The notes: generated by a model from the sequence alone, not told the origin. A stretch of DNA of 64,000 nt from Paenibacillus camelliae (GCF_023715345.1 NZ_JAMBNY010000001.1:558001-622000), one strand, 5' to 3'. Shown: positions 26,898 through 35,583, counted from the stretch's first letter. Program-made: numbers and translations.

Positions 26898-27134
26898 ATG
26901 GCACGTATGTATCGTGTACTTGGCTTCTGGTGCCTTGTGATTGGTTTAATGGCATATGCTGGTCATATGTATGAATTTTCATTACTATTTCTAGCACAAG
27001 CAGCTGCATTCGTTTTTCTTGGCTATTTGAAATTCTCAGAAAAAACTTACATAGCGATGTTTTGGGGATACATGGTGATCTCATTCGTTGGATTTACGTA
27101 TTGGTCTGTGTTCAAGATGAGTATACCGTTCTAA
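26898..27134 (+). CDS. DUF2626-family small membrane protein
   Basis: 78 residues with three hydrophobic stretches (about 8-24, 27-45, 52-72), beginning MARMYRVLGFWCLVIGLMAY. The sequence matches the DUF2626 (YqgY-like) family of Bacilli, whose function is unknown. GAAAGGGGG lies upstream of the ATG. It is monocistronic: a clean promoter precedes it and a strong terminator follows. Confidence 0.88.
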   Translation: MARMYRVLGFWCLVIGLMAYAGHMYEFSLLFLAQAAAFVFLGYLKFSEKTYIAMFWGYMVISFVGFTYWSVFKMSIPF

Positions 27135-27147
27135 AACAATTGCCTTC

Positions 27148-27182
27148 AAAAGGTCGTACAAGTTCCACTTGTACGACCTTTT
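27148..27182 (+). terminator. Strong terminator after the DUF2626 gene
   Basis: A perfect 16-base stem AAAAGGTCGTACAAGT / ACTTGTACGACCTTTT with a three-base loop, 13 bases past the stop. Confidence 0.95.
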
Positions 27183-27256
27183 GCTATTCACAATAATGCC
27201 AAGATATATTAGGCCAACCTGTTGCATACAATGGAAGATAAGGAGGGTCGGTCGTT

Positions 27257-28363
27257 TTGAATATATGGAGACAACTATTATGCCTTATCTTGATCTCGTC
27301 GCTATTGCTAGGTTCTGAAGCATTAGTCATCGCTGAACCAGCAGCTTCATCCACCTCCCCTCTAGCAACAGAAGATGAGGAATTGCATGATATACTACAA
27401 TCAAGCCTATCTATTGTAGAAATCGATAAAGAAATAGAACGTATTCAAGCAAGGCAGCTTACTCTTCAAGAACAGATTTTGGATACGGAGCTTAAGCTAT
27501 ATGAAGGCGAAGATGCGATAGAGAATAAAAGAAAGCAAGCAGGCAAAGTGCTTGCCGCTTACTATAAGGGTGAGCGTATCGATATTTATTTAAGCATTCT
27601 TAAATCAAAAAGCCTTGAGCAATTTTTATACTCTTTAGAGATGATTGAATATATTTTATCTCAAGACCGCCGCTTATTGGATGCATATATTGAAGATTAC
27701 GAAGCGCTTAGCAGCCTTTATGAGCAATACGCCACGGAAAATGAGCAGCTAATTGCAATGGAGCAGGATCTACAGAATCAACGGCAGCGAATCGTTGAGC
27801 TTGAGCAACAAATCGATACTCAGCTAAACGGCCGTACAGACGCAGAACGTGTTACGCTGCTCATTGAGCAGCTCATCCAGTTTTGGGAGCAGCAAGGCAT
27901 CGTACAGGTAAGAGCTTACTTTGAAGCACTAGCCTCTGCGATGAACGAGCTACCTGGCTGGCTGCAAAAAAACAGTCAATATTTTAGCTACAAAGGCTTC
28001 AATTACACGGTTACATTACCGGAAGACGTCCTTAACCAATATTTACAGGATTATGACCCTATGTTTGAATACTTTAAGTTTGATTTTAATGAAGGGTCCA
28101 TTACAGCGTACGGGAAACGAGATGAAATCGAGATCGAAATTACCGGACAGTATACGGCAGTCGACGAGCCCTCCAACTATATTCAATTCTCAATGGATGA
28201 GCTAAAATTTAACGGCTTTGCCTTGCCTGATTCAACAAAGCAGGAGCTTGCCGAACAATTTGACCTAAACTTCTACCCGAACATGCTCATCAAGCTGCTT
28301 CGCGCAAAAAACGTAGAGGTGAAGGACGACCAGCTAATTATTGAATTGAAGCTAGCTCTATAG
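27257..28363 (+). CDS. Secreted coiled-coil protein of unknown function
   Basis: 368 residues, start TTG at 27257 with AAGGAGG upstream. The N-terminus is a signal peptide (LICLILISSLLLG-like core, possible cleavage after VIAEPA). Residues 45-200 form an EnvC/CwlO-like coiled coil rich in Glu and Gln (EIERIQARQLTLQEQILDTE). The C-terminal 150 residues are probably a beta-rich domain not recognised here. The coiled coil resembles regulators of cell-wall hydrolases, but no hydrolase domain is seen. Convergent with the next gene. Confidence 0.75.
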   Translation: MNIWRQLLCLILISSLLLGSEALVIAEPAASSTSPLATEDEELHDILQSSLSIVEIDKEIERIQARQLTLQEQILDTELKLYEGEDAIENKRKQAGKVLAAYYKGERIDIYLSILKSKSLEQFLYSLEMIEYILSQDRRLLDAYIEDYEALSSLYEQYATENEQLIAMEQDLQNQRQRIVELEQQIDTQLNGRTDAERVTLLIEQLIQFWEQQGIVQVRAYFEALASAMNELPGWLQKNSQYFSYKGFNYTVTLPEDVLNQYLQDYDPMFEYFKFDFNEGSITAYGKRDEIEIEITGQYTAVDEPSNYIQFSMDELKFNGFALPDSTKQELAEQFDLNFYPNMLIKLLRAKNVEVKDDQLIIELKLAL

Positions 28364-28380
28364 AAGCAATAAGTAATAAA

Positions 28381-28425
28381 AAATGGATAGAGGATTCAGA
28401 TGGCGTTCTGAAAACTCTATCCATT
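28381..28425. terminator. Convergent terminator
   Basis: AAATGGATAGAG (28381-28392) pairs with CTCTATCCATT (28415-28425), with an inner TTCAGA/TCTGAA stem. It serves the plus-strand gene ending at 28363 and the minus-strand gene ending at 28451. Confidence 0.85.
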
Positions 28426-28450
28426 CGTTTTGTTTGATAGGAGCTTGCTA

Positions 28451-29794
28451 CTATTGGCTCCCATTAATAAACACCTCAAGCTTTTCTGACAACGAAGCAC
28501 CCTCTCTCCATTGCTGCTCCAGCTGTTCATATCGATTAACCCAATGTAAATCGACAGCAAAATGCTGACTAGCTAATAGCTTCTGCTGCAATATATCTTT
28601 TATGAGCAGTTGCATCGAATCATTGCTATAGGAGGCGTAAATTTTACGATGAACAACTGTTCCCTCTGGCTGATAACGATTTAACGTTTCGAGCCATAGC
28701 ATAGCAGCTTCAGCCTCCTTCGTGCCTGCACTGATCATAAAGCTTTTCCCATTAAGCCAAGGAAGTGGAATTTGCAGCTTGCTGGTTACATAGTTTGTAT
28801 CGATTAACTCTTTTTGCTCATAATATTGCTTAAGCGTTACCAGGTATAAAAATGGAATCGAGGATTCATCTATCTCCATAGAGGGCTTCATTAGTTCCAC
28901 ATTTTGTTGTAAAAAATGCAATGCATCATACTGTGTTTCATTGAGCATACCTAGCTGCATAGGCTGGTCCTGATCCTTATACCACATGGATAGCCATACG
29001 AGGATGCCATTCATATGTTCCGAATCTATCGACATAAGAGGCCCCTCAAAAGACTTTGCCTGCTGATAACGGTCTAGCAAATACTCAAAGCTTAAATTCA
29101 TCATCTCAGGTTGATCTTGTTGCTCGTCTTGCTCGGAACTGGGGTTGGTTGGAATCACTCCACCTTTTAATGCCAAGCTTTCATCTAGTACAAAGGGTAT
29201 CGTTATTTCTGGGGTCAGGTCATTGCTCTCAGCTTCTTCAAATGCCTGTTTATGCATGAAAAGAATATAGGGATTCGTTTCGTAGGGGATGGCCCACATA
29301 TATCCGTTCCATCTCAAGGCATCAACAACACTTGGAAACTGATCACTAAGCACATCATTATTCATTAAGCGATCTACAGGCTGAAATAGCCCTTGAATCG
29401 CAAGTGGGACAACCCACTCGTTATTCACAAGCTGTACGTCACCTAGTCCGCCAAGCTGTGCCAGCTTTTCCCACTCTTCAAAGGTTAAATGATCATCAAA
29501 AAAGTTTTTGATCTTTACACGAATATGCGGATGTAATTCGCTAACGCGCTGTGATAAGAGGACAAGCTCGTTATACTGCTCTTCTGGCAGCATAACTCCT
29601 AGCTCTAGCTCCACTGTTCGTACGGGCTCAGCATCGGGCACAACGACAACAGCTGGCTCATCTTTATACAATTCAGACACATAGGTCCAATCTAATGCAC
29701 GCGTTAAAAATAGAAAAGCAACAGCTACTAGCAAAATAGAACCAATTATAAAGGGAATTGTTCTTCTAGTAAACACAGCTCGTCTCCTTTTCAT
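28451..29794 (-). CDS. Membrane-anchored extracellular solute-binding-like protein
   Basis: 447 residues. An arginine-rich N-terminus is followed by one membrane segment at about residues 13-32 and no lipobox cysteine, so it is an anchored rather than lipidated protein. The extracytoplasmic part resembles family 1 sugar-binding proteins (WNGYMWAIPYETNPYILFMHK is a typical block). No permease or ATPase genes are near it. It may sense or scavenge a ligand rather than take part in transport; that is inference. Confidence 0.7.
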   Translation of the reverse strand: MKRRRAVFTRRTIPFIIGSILLVAVAFLFLTRALDWTYVSELYKDEPAVVVVPDAEPVRTVELELGVMLPEEQYNELVLLSQRVSELHPHIRVKIKNFFDDHLTFEEWEKLAQLGGLGDVQLVNNEWVVPLAIQGLFQPVDRLMNNDVLSDQFPSVVDALRWNGYMWAIPYETNPYILFMHKQAFEEAESNDLTPEITIPFVLDESLALKGGVIPTNPSSEQDEQQDQPEMMNLSFEYLLDRYQQAKSFEGPLMSIDSEHMNGILVWLSMWYKDQDQPMQLGMLNETQYDALHFLQQNVELMKPSMEIDESSIPFLYLVTLKQYYEQKELIDTNYVTSKLQIPLPWLNGKSFMISAGTKEAEAAMLWLETLNRYQPEGTVVHRKIYASYSNDSMQLLIKDILQQKLLASQHFAVDLHWVNRYEQLEQQWREGASLSEKLEVFINGSQ

Positions 29795-29880
29795 AACGAT
29801 ACATTAAGTATAGCAAGATCTCGTCACTATGTATATCGCTTTCATTGCTTTAGTAACAAAGACTCTTGAGATGAGAGCTA

Positions 29881-30240
29881 TTTTATCGTATAATATCGCG
29901 CTCCGTAGATGGTGAGGTTACAATTGCTGTTGCCCTTTGATTTCAGCGCTCCGTAAATAGTGAGGCTTCGATTGCTGTTGCCCTCTGGTTTCTTGAATAC
30001 TGATCATTGTAGAAACCAGAGGACAAAGGCAACCGCTTCCGCTTCTACGCTCTCACTATTTACTCCGCTGGAGCTCTTCTTGGGTAGTGCTACGTGGTTA
30101 AAACCTCTCCATCTGCCTCCGCTGCGGCGTCTTTGTGGGCATCGCTTTGTGGGATCACCTCCATCTACTGACTGAGCCTTCGTGGGCTTCGCTTCCGGGT
30201 TATTGAATGAACTGGTAGAGTATGGTAATCTTTTATCGTA
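29881..30240. repeat. Repeat-rich intergenic island, possible MITE-like insertion
   Basis: The 560-base gap 29795-30354 contains two imperfect 47-base direct repeats (29898-29944 and 29946-29992). An inverted partner of the second lies at 30012-30069; GAAACCAGAGG and CTCACTATTTAC are the best-kept blocks. A GC-rich stretch follows. The whole is flanked by the identical ten-base TTTTATCGTA (29881-29890 and 30231-30240), which might be a target duplication. Open frames across it look spurious. No transposase is present. Confidence 0.6.
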
Positions 30241-30354
30241 AACCCATCTATACTTCTGAAAGAAGGTTGATATCATGTTGTTCATATTGTGTTAATAATA
30301 GATAGCGGGTTCCGTTTTGCCTTATAGATATTATATATAAGGAGCGGTGCTGCG

Positions 30355-30621
30355 ATGAAATATGTTAGGGGTAATGTCATTTTCCCTGAAAACTTGCTGA
30401 AGGAAATCCAAGAATACATTCAAGGTGAATTCGTATATATTCCACAAAAAGATGGAGCACGTAAACAATGGGGTGAAAAGTCGGGTCAACGAGAACAACT
30501 GGCCCGCAGAAATAAAGAGATTCGCGAGAAGTTCAAGATTGGCGAGTCCATTGATCGACTCTCGAAAAGTTATCATTTATCCCATGATACAATAAAGAAA
30601 ATTGTCTATTCAAATAACTGA
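30355..30621 (+). CDS. CD3324-like small helix-turn-helix protein
   Basis: 88 residues, start MKYVRGNVIFPENLLKEIQE, preceded by AAGGAGCGG. The fold suggests an N-terminal part ending near the KDGARKQWG motif and a C-terminal helix-turn-helix (RLSKSYHLSHDTIKKIVY). It belongs to the CD3324-type proteins of Firmicutes, related to the Mor/phage-activator group, and probably binds DNA. Target unknown. It has its own terminator. Confidence 0.75.
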   Translation: MKYVRGNVIFPENLLKEIQEYIQGEFVYIPQKDGARKQWGEKSGQREQLARRNKEIREKFKIGESIDRLSKSYHLSHDTIKKIVYSNN

Positions 30622-30624
30622 TTT

Positions 30625-30664
30625 AAGAAGGCTCGGCAGCTCCTCACACTGTCGAGCCTTCTTA
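30625..30664 (+). terminator. Terminator after the CD3324-like gene
   Basis: AAGAAGGCTCGGCAG (30625-30639) pairs with CTGTCGAGCCTTCTT (30649-30663, one GT pair), 4 bases past the stop. Confidence 0.9.
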
Positions 30665-30755
30665 TGTATAGGACTTATATAATTGTTCTGGTTATATCTT
30701 TAGGCCAAGATTTTTTCTATACTCCATTCAGAAGGTATTGAGTGGAGGGCGAAAT

Positions 30756-31778
30756 ATGGATATAAATGAAATAGTTAATATACATAATGAAGAAGAGAAT
30801 CAACGAATTAAATTTTCAGGTGTAGTTTTATTTGGAGCAGAAAATGGAACAAAGTTTGAAGGTTGTTATGGGTTTGCCAACCGTAGTGACAAGATCAAGA
30901 ATTCAATGAGTACAAGATTTGGGATAGCATCTGGTTGCAAAATATTTACTGCAATCTCTATTTGTCAGCTTGTTCAGAACGGAATATTAGAATTTGACAC
31001 ATTAATAAGTGATTTAGATATTAATCTAAATCAACTTGATCCAAGAATCACAGTGCACCATCTACTAACTCACACTTCTGGTATTCCTGATTACCACGAT
31101 GAAGAATCTATGACTGATTATGAAAGTCTTTGGGAAACAGTGCCGATGTACAATATAACTTCACCAAAAAATTTCCTACCATTGTTCCACGGAAGACCAA
31201 TGAAGTTTGAACCCGGAACGCAGTTTTCATACAGCAATGCTGGATTCATTGTACTTGGATTAATTGTTGAAAAAATAACTGGATTAAATTTTAACGATTA
31301 TGTCGAAGAAAACATATTTCGAGCTTGTGGAATGAATGATTCAGGATACTTTTCGATGAATAAGTTACCTGAACGTACCGCTATTGGCTATGTGGGTAAC
31401 GATGATCATTGGAAAACCAACATATTCTCAATTCCAATTGTAGGAGGACCTGATGGTGGGGCATATACTACGGCATATGATTTATCCAAATTTTGGAATG
31501 CTTTAATGAGCAACCAATTATTATCGAAAAGTTTAACTGAACGTTTATTATCTCCGCACGTTCAAGAAAGTGAATTTATCCATTATGGATATGGAGTATG
31601 GATTACAATAATAAACAACAAAATATTCAAATATTTTGTGATGGGTGGAGATCCCGGCGTTGTCATGCAATCCTCGTATTACCCAGCGTTGAAGGCGGAA
31701 GCACACATTTTAGCAAATGTCGAAAGAGGAGCAGGTTTAATTGCCTCCCAAATTGATGAAGTGCTTTTCAGCAAGTAA
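30756..31778 (+). CDS. Serine hydrolase of the class C beta-lactamase fold
   Basis: 340 residues from the ATG at 30756 (GGAGGG 6 bases upstream; an in-frame TTG at 30738 is rejected because it lies before this site). The SxxK nucleophile motif is in IASGCKIFTAIS, the YxN motif in FSYSNAGFIV, and HLLTHTSGIPDY is typical of beta-lactamase-like esterases and peptidases. No signal peptide, so it is probably cytoplasmic. The gene is clearly AT-richer than its neighbours and stands alone between terminators, which suggests acquisition. Substrate unknown. Confidence 0.85.
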   Translation: MDINEIVNIHNEEENQRIKFSGVVLFGAENGTKFEGCYGFANRSDKIKNSMSTRFGIASGCKIFTAISICQLVQNGILEFDTLISDLDINLNQLDPRITVHHLLTHTSGIPDYHDEESMTDYESLWETVPMYNITSPKNFLPLFHGRPMKFEPGTQFSYSNAGFIVLGLIVEKITGLNFNDYVEENIFRACGMNDSGYFSMNKLPERTAIGYVGNDDHWKTNIFSIPIVGGPDGGAYTTAYDLSKFWNALMSNQLLSKSLTERLLSPHVQESEFIHYGYGVWITIINNKIFKYFVMGGDPGVVMQSSYYPALKAEAHILANVERGAGLIASQIDEVLFSK

Positions 31779-31803
31779 AAATAACAAACAGTGTAACAAG
31801 AAA

Positions 31804-31841
31804 ACAAGCGCTGAGGATTAAGTTGACCCTCAACGCTTGTT
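31804..31841 (+). terminator. Terminator after the serine hydrolase
   Basis: ACAAGCGCTGAGG pairs with CCTCAACGCTTGT around a short loop (31804-31841), 26 bases past the stop; T-rich bases follow. Confidence 0.8.
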
Positions 31842-31911
31842 ATTGATTGCTTTGTTATGAGAAAAGACAACTTTCTTTCCTAGGATAGCTTATGGACAGC
31901 TATTATACACC

Positions 31912-33249
31912 TTACAACAAATCAGCGGCTAGCTGAGCTAGCTTGGAGCGTTCCCCCTTCTCTAATGCAATATGACCGCTTAAGCTTTCTTGCTTAAAGC
32001 GCTCCACGACGTATGTCAGCCCGTTGCTCATGGAGTCAAGGTACGGATGATCAATTTGTTCTGGATCGCCTACAAGCACAATTTTACTACCCTCACCTAC
32101 GCGCGATACGATCGTTTTAATTTCATGGCTCGTTAAGTTCTGTGCCTCATCAATGATAATAAATTGTCCAGGTATCGATCGTCCTCTTATGTAGGTTAAT
32201 GCCTCGACATGAATACTGCCGAGTCCCATTAGTATTTTATCTATATCGCCAGATTTTTTTGTGTCGAACAAAAATTCTAAATTATCATAGATAGGCTGCA
32301 TCCACGGTCGGAGCTTTTCCTCTTTTTCTCCAGGCAAGTAACCGATATCTTTTCCCATCGGGACGACCGGCCGTGCAATGAGAAGTTTTTTATACTTGTG
32401 CTCATCCTCCACCTTCAAAAGACCCGCTGCAAGAGCTAGTAATGTTTTTCCTGTGCCAGCTTTTCCTGTTAACGTCACGAGAGGAATATCATCGTTCATG
32501 AGCAGCTCTAATGCCATTCGTTGCTGAGCATTGCGTGCAGTAATTCCCCATACAGGATCATTACTTAAAAACAGTGGCTCGAGCTTTGTTGCATTATGAT
32601 TAACCTTGAGCAGAGCAGATTTTGTCGTTCCAAGCTCATCCTTCAATATGACAAATTCGTGAGGATTTAATCGATGCTGTAATCCTAGGCTGTTAATCAT
32701 TAAATATCGGAACGAATAAAATTCATCAATAATCGCAGGGTGCACATGCAGCGTAAAGTATCCATTATATCGATCATCAGCATGCAGTCCAGGATCACTT
32801 ATGTAGTCCTTAGCGGCAAGCCCAAGCACGTCTGCTTTAATTCGCATTAAAACATCCTTACTCACTAGCATGACCTGTTTACGCTCGGACTCTGGAAGCT
32901 CCTGCTGCTCGACATGATAATTCATTGCTACAGCTATAATGCGATGATCATTCGTGATCTCACCAAATAGCTCTTGCACCTGCGCAAAATTACGGTGATT
33001 CAGCTCAACGCGAATGCTCCCTCCACTCGGCAGCTTAATACCGCTGTGAAGCTTACCTTCCTCCTTGATTTTATCTAATGAACGAGAAACTGACCTCGCA
33101 TTTCTTCCGAGCTCATCAGCAAGCCGCTTTTTCGAGTCAATTTCCTCCAATACAATCGCAGGAATGATCACTTCATCCTTTGGATAAGCAAAAATCGCTT
33201 GTGGGTCGTGCAACAGCACATTCGTATCAAGAACTACAATTTGGCTCAT
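31912..33249 (-). CDS. ylaK: PIN domain-PhoH family ATPase (YlaK-like)
   Basis: 445 residues. The N-terminal PIN nuclease-like domain spans about 1-140 (VVLDTNVLLHDP, EEIDSKKR). The C-terminal PhoH ATPase covers about 240-440, with Walker A LTGKAGTGKTLLALAAG and Walker B FIIIDEAQN. Such PIN-PhoH proteins are thought to act on RNA. It is divergent from the YlaJ-like lipoprotein, as in Bacillus subtilis, where ylaJ and ylaK are adjacent. Confidence 0.92.
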   Translation of the reverse strand: MSQIVVLDTNVLLHDPQAIFAYPKDEVIIPAIVLEEIDSKKRLADELGRNARSVSRSLDKIKEEGKLHSGIKLPSGGSIRVELNHRNFAQVQELFGEITNDHRIIAVAMNYHVEQQELPESERKQVMLVSKDVLMRIKADVLGLAAKDYISDPGLHADDRYNGYFTLHVHPAIIDEFYSFRYLMINSLGLQHRLNPHEFVILKDELGTTKSALLKVNHNATKLEPLFLSNDPVWGITARNAQQRMALELLMNDDIPLVTLTGKAGTGKTLLALAAGLLKVEDEHKYKKLLIARPVVPMGKDIGYLPGEKEEKLRPWMQPIYDNLEFLFDTKKSGDIDKILMGLGSIHVEALTYIRGRSIPGQFIIIDEAQNLTSHEIKTIVSRVGEGSKIVLVGDPEQIDHPYLDSMSNGLTYVVERFKQESLSGHIALEKGERSKLAQLAADLL

Positions 33250-33346
33250 AGAGCTCCCTCCTCATTCTCGTCAATGCACATAGAATACGGCTGCTATGGT
33301 CATACTACAACTGAAATTAGTATGGTGACTACTCGAGGTGAAACAT

Positions 33347-33934
33347 ATGAAAAAGGAACTAGTTGTATTAACGATGATGATAACAATGCTTGTTGGCTGT
33401 AACTCGAATGCAACCCCACCCTCCAACAACAATAATAACGATCAGACGATGCAAACACAGCAAGTTAAGCCCCAGTCAATATCAGCTAATCAAGATGAAG
33501 CCATTGTGCATCTGGAAAAGCTTGCGAAAGGCATTGAAGGTGTAGAGGATGCTCATGTTGTCATTATGGGAAATAATGCAATCGTAGGTATTAATGTCGA
33601 TCCAAATCTAGAACGCTCACGTGTAGGTACGATTAAATACTCTGTAGCCGAGGCATTTCGGAACGATCCACTAGGTATTAATGCAATTGTTACAGCAGAC
33701 ATTGATCTGCAGGAACGTATTGCAGAGGTCGGTAAAGATATGCGAGCAGGCAGACCATTTCAAGGGATAGCCGAAGAGCTTGCTGATATTGTTGGACGTA
33801 TTGTACCGCAAGTCCCAGCGGACCTCATGCCTGCACAAAAGGAACATCAAATCGAAGCTACAGAAAGTAATGGTACGTATCAAACACCTGAGCAGCTAGT
33901 CGAGGAACATGAGCAAAACATGAAAGGGAAATAA
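33347..33934 (+). CDS. ylaJ: YhcN/YlaJ-family sporulation lipoprotein
   Basis: 195 residues. The signal peptide ends in a lipobox (MLVGC), followed by an Asn-rich linker and the YhcN/YlaJ domain (HLEKLAKGIEGVEDAHVVIM; GINVDPNL). Members are spore-membrane or germination lipoproteins. The ATG at 33347 is chosen since GAGGTG overlaps an in-frame GTG at 33338. It lies next to the ylaK-like gene, a conserved pairing. Confidence 0.88.
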   Translation: MKKELVVLTMMITMLVGCNSNATPPSNNNNNDQTMQTQQVKPQSISANQDEAIVHLEKLAKGIEGVEDAHVVIMGNNAIVGINVDPNLERSRVGTIKYSVAEAFRNDPLGINAIVTADIDLQERIAEVGKDMRAGRPFQGIAEELADIVGRIVPQVPADLMPAQKEHQIEATESNGTYQTPEQLVEEHEQNMKGK

Positions 33935-33942
33935 AAACACAA

Positions 33943-33969
33943 AAAGCCTAGTCTCTTGTACTAGGCTTT
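33943..33969. terminator. Terminator shared by ylaJ and the LCP-gene side
   Basis: AAAGCCTAGT (33943-33952) / ACTAGGCTTT (33960-33969), 9 bases past the ylaJ stop, with A- and T-rich flanks usable from both directions. Confidence 0.85.
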
Positions 33970-34017
33970 ACATGCGAGCTTATGATGCTCCATCCAATTC
34001 CAGTTCAATACCATCAT
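33961..34017 (-). CDS. Candidate 18-residue micro-ORF with ideal SD
   Basis: On the minus strand ATGATG at 34017 opens the peptide MMVLNWNWMEHHKLACKA, ending TAG inside the terminator stem. A perfect AGGAGG (34030-34025) lies exactly 7 bases upstream, the best ribosome site in this gap. It overlaps another small frame (33980-34093) out of register. Either it is a real microprotein, or the AGGAGG is chance. No homologue is recognised. Confidence 0.35.
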   Translation of the reverse strand: MMVLNWNWMEHHKLACKA

Positions 34018-34093
34018 AGCTCTGCCTCCTCACATTCTCTCGTGACTGTGGTTGCTTAACTACTTTAGTATATGACGGTACTGGATAACTCAT
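33980..34093 (-). CDS. Candidate 37-residue ORF overlapping the LCP gene stop (ATGA)
   Basis: An ATG at 34093 overlaps the stop of the LCP gene as ATGA, the geometry of translational coupling. The 37-residue product starts MSYPVPSYTKVVKQPQSREN and is hydrophilic, ending ELELDGAS. No strong SD of its own. It competes with the 18-residue frame for the same stretch, so at most one may be real. Unknown function. Confidence 0.3.
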   Translation of the reverse strand: MSYPVPSYTKVVKQPQSRENVRRQSYDGIELELDGAS

Positions 34094-35154
34094 TCTGATA
34101 TTATCGATTGTAACAATTGCTTAACTTCCGCTAATGAGCTTTCATCTGCTTCAACATATGGACTTTTCCATTTGCCTTGAAGCGTCGTAAACGTAATATC
34201 ATCAAGGTCAATATTGTAGTAGGTCGTCAGCATTCTTGTTAGCTCTTCACTCGGCATATCGGTATGAACGTCTTCCGTTATTTCATCGATAACCGATCCG
34301 ATTTTTGTAACGCCGCCTAAAGAAATCATTTTGTTCATAATCGCTTTAATGACAATCGTCTGTCGTGAATTACGTTCAAAGTCGCTGGAAGCATTCGGAT
34401 TACCTTTTGACTGACGGAAGCGTACAAAGTCTAACGCTTTCTTACCATCAAGTGTTTGCAATCCTGGGTGCAGATCAATATCAGTGCCATCGTGCGAATC
34501 TGTCCAGCGCATTCGCATATCTACGTCAACCTCAACGCCACCTAACACATCAACAACATCTTGGAAGCCCTGGAAGTTAGCAGAAACAGCATATTGCAAC
34601 GGAATATCGTAAAAATCACCGAACAATTGCTTCGCAGCTTCCTTTGCTTTTCTCATCGCTTCTACTTTATCAGCGCCTTCACGCTGAGCAGCTACATAAT
34701 AGTTCGCATAAAAAGCATTGGCTTTACGCGTTTTCCCATCATAGGTAATCTTTGTGTCACGCGACATTGCAACGACTGCACCTTTTTTAGTGTTTGGATT
34801 TAGAGCAGCAACCATCACAACGTCAGTGTTCAATCCGCCCGCTCCGCTGCGTTGATCAATGCCAAGCAGCAGCATCGTTACTGGTTTTTCTTTTACTGAT
34901 TCCTTTACAGGTATAGAAATTTTCGCACCTGATTCATCCTTGTTCACCGCTATACTAATATTTTTAATTGCATCACTGCCCTTAATATATACATAAGTTC
35001 CTATTCCTGCAGCAGCTATTAATATAAAAATAAGTATAAATAATATTGCCTTTAGAAACGGGCGTTTTTTCTTCGCCTTTTTCTTCGACTTTTTAGTTTG
35101 AACACGGCTTGCAATCTGCTGCTCGCCAGTGTGCTGAGGCTTATTTGTAGCCAT
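34090..35154 (-). CDS. LytR-CpsA-Psr (LCP) family cell-wall polymer ligase
   Basis: 354 residues. A lysine-rich cytoplasmic N-terminus is followed by one membrane segment (about 33-54) and an extracellular LCP domain: LLLGIDQRSGAGGLNTDVVM, MSRDTKITYDGK, and KALDFVRFRQSKGNPNASSDFERNSRQ (split here in blocks of the family). These enzymes attach teichoic acids or other anionic polymers from lipid carriers to peptidoglycan. Cell-surface role is well known for the family; the polymer here cannot be told. Confidence 0.9.
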   Translation of the reverse strand: MATNKPQHTGEQQIASRVQTKKSKKKAKKKRPFLKAILFILIFILIAAAGIGTYVYIKGSDAIKNISIAVNKDESGAKISIPVKESVKEKPVTMLLLGIDQRSGAGGLNTDVVMVAALNPNTKKGAVVAMSRDTKITYDGKTRKANAFYANYYVAAQREGADKVEAMRKAKEAAKQLFGDFYDIPLQYAVSANFQGFQDVVDVLGGVEVDVDMRMRWTDSHDGTDIDLHPGLQTLDGKKALDFVRFRQSKGNPNASSDFERNSRQTIVIKAIMNKMISLGGVTKIGSVIDEITEDVHTDMPSEELTRMLTTYYNIDLDDITFTTLQGKWKSPYVEADESSLAEVKQLLQSIISE

Positions 35155-35210
35155 ACCATCACCTTCATTCGTTATTCATTTGAAAAAAAGAATAAGACTT
35201 AAGTAAAAAA

Positions 35211-35254
35211 AAGCAGCACCTGTTCACCAACCATAAGGTTAGTAGGTGCTGCTT
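35211..35254 (-). terminator. Terminator after ylaH
   Basis: AAGCAGCACCT (35211-35221) / AGGTGCTGCTT (35244-35254), with an inner AACCATAAGGTT stem and a run of A on the plus strand that gives the T-tract. It lies 21 bases past the ylaH stop, upstream of the LCP gene. Confidence 0.9.
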
Positions 35255-35274
35255 CACGTGTACACCTTAAAGCT

Positions 35275-35562
35275 TTACTTTGCTGTCGTAGATTTATCTT
35301 TCCACTTATCATACAACTGACGAGCTCTAAGCATAACCATCATAACGATGGCAACTGCCATACACTGAATAATTGGCAATCGGTCGATTTGCATAATGAG
35401 CAAAATACCTGCACCAATAATCATCGTCAAATACATGAAGATTGCCTTCAACAAAGGTAGCTTGACCCGTTGAGGTCTAAACACGTTTTGAAAAATGTAA
35501 AACGTCATCCCAAGAATGAAAAGATATGAAATGAGCGGATGCTCACTTAACCACGCTTGCAT
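35275..35562 (-). CDS. ylaH: YlaH-like small membrane protein
   Basis: 95 residues with three hydrophobic segments (about 10-26, 37-56, 63-80) and a basic C-terminus (RARQLYDKWKDKSTTAK). Sequence and its place directly downstream of typA match the YlaH-like family of Bacilli. Function unknown. Likely co-transcribed with typA (21-base gap). Confidence 0.85.
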   Translation of the reverse strand: MQAWLSEHPLISYLFILGMTFYIFQNVFRPQRVKLPLLKAIFMYLTMIIGAGILLIMQIDRLPIIQCMAVAIVMMVMLRARQLYDKWKDKSTTAK

Positions 35563-35583
35563 TCATATGCCTCCCTCAAGCAA

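Noticed and set aside
30004-30285. 93-residue minus-strand frame in the repeat island
   Set aside because: It lies fully in repeat DNA, has no good SD and an odd Arg/Gly/Ser composition; better explained as non-coding repeat.
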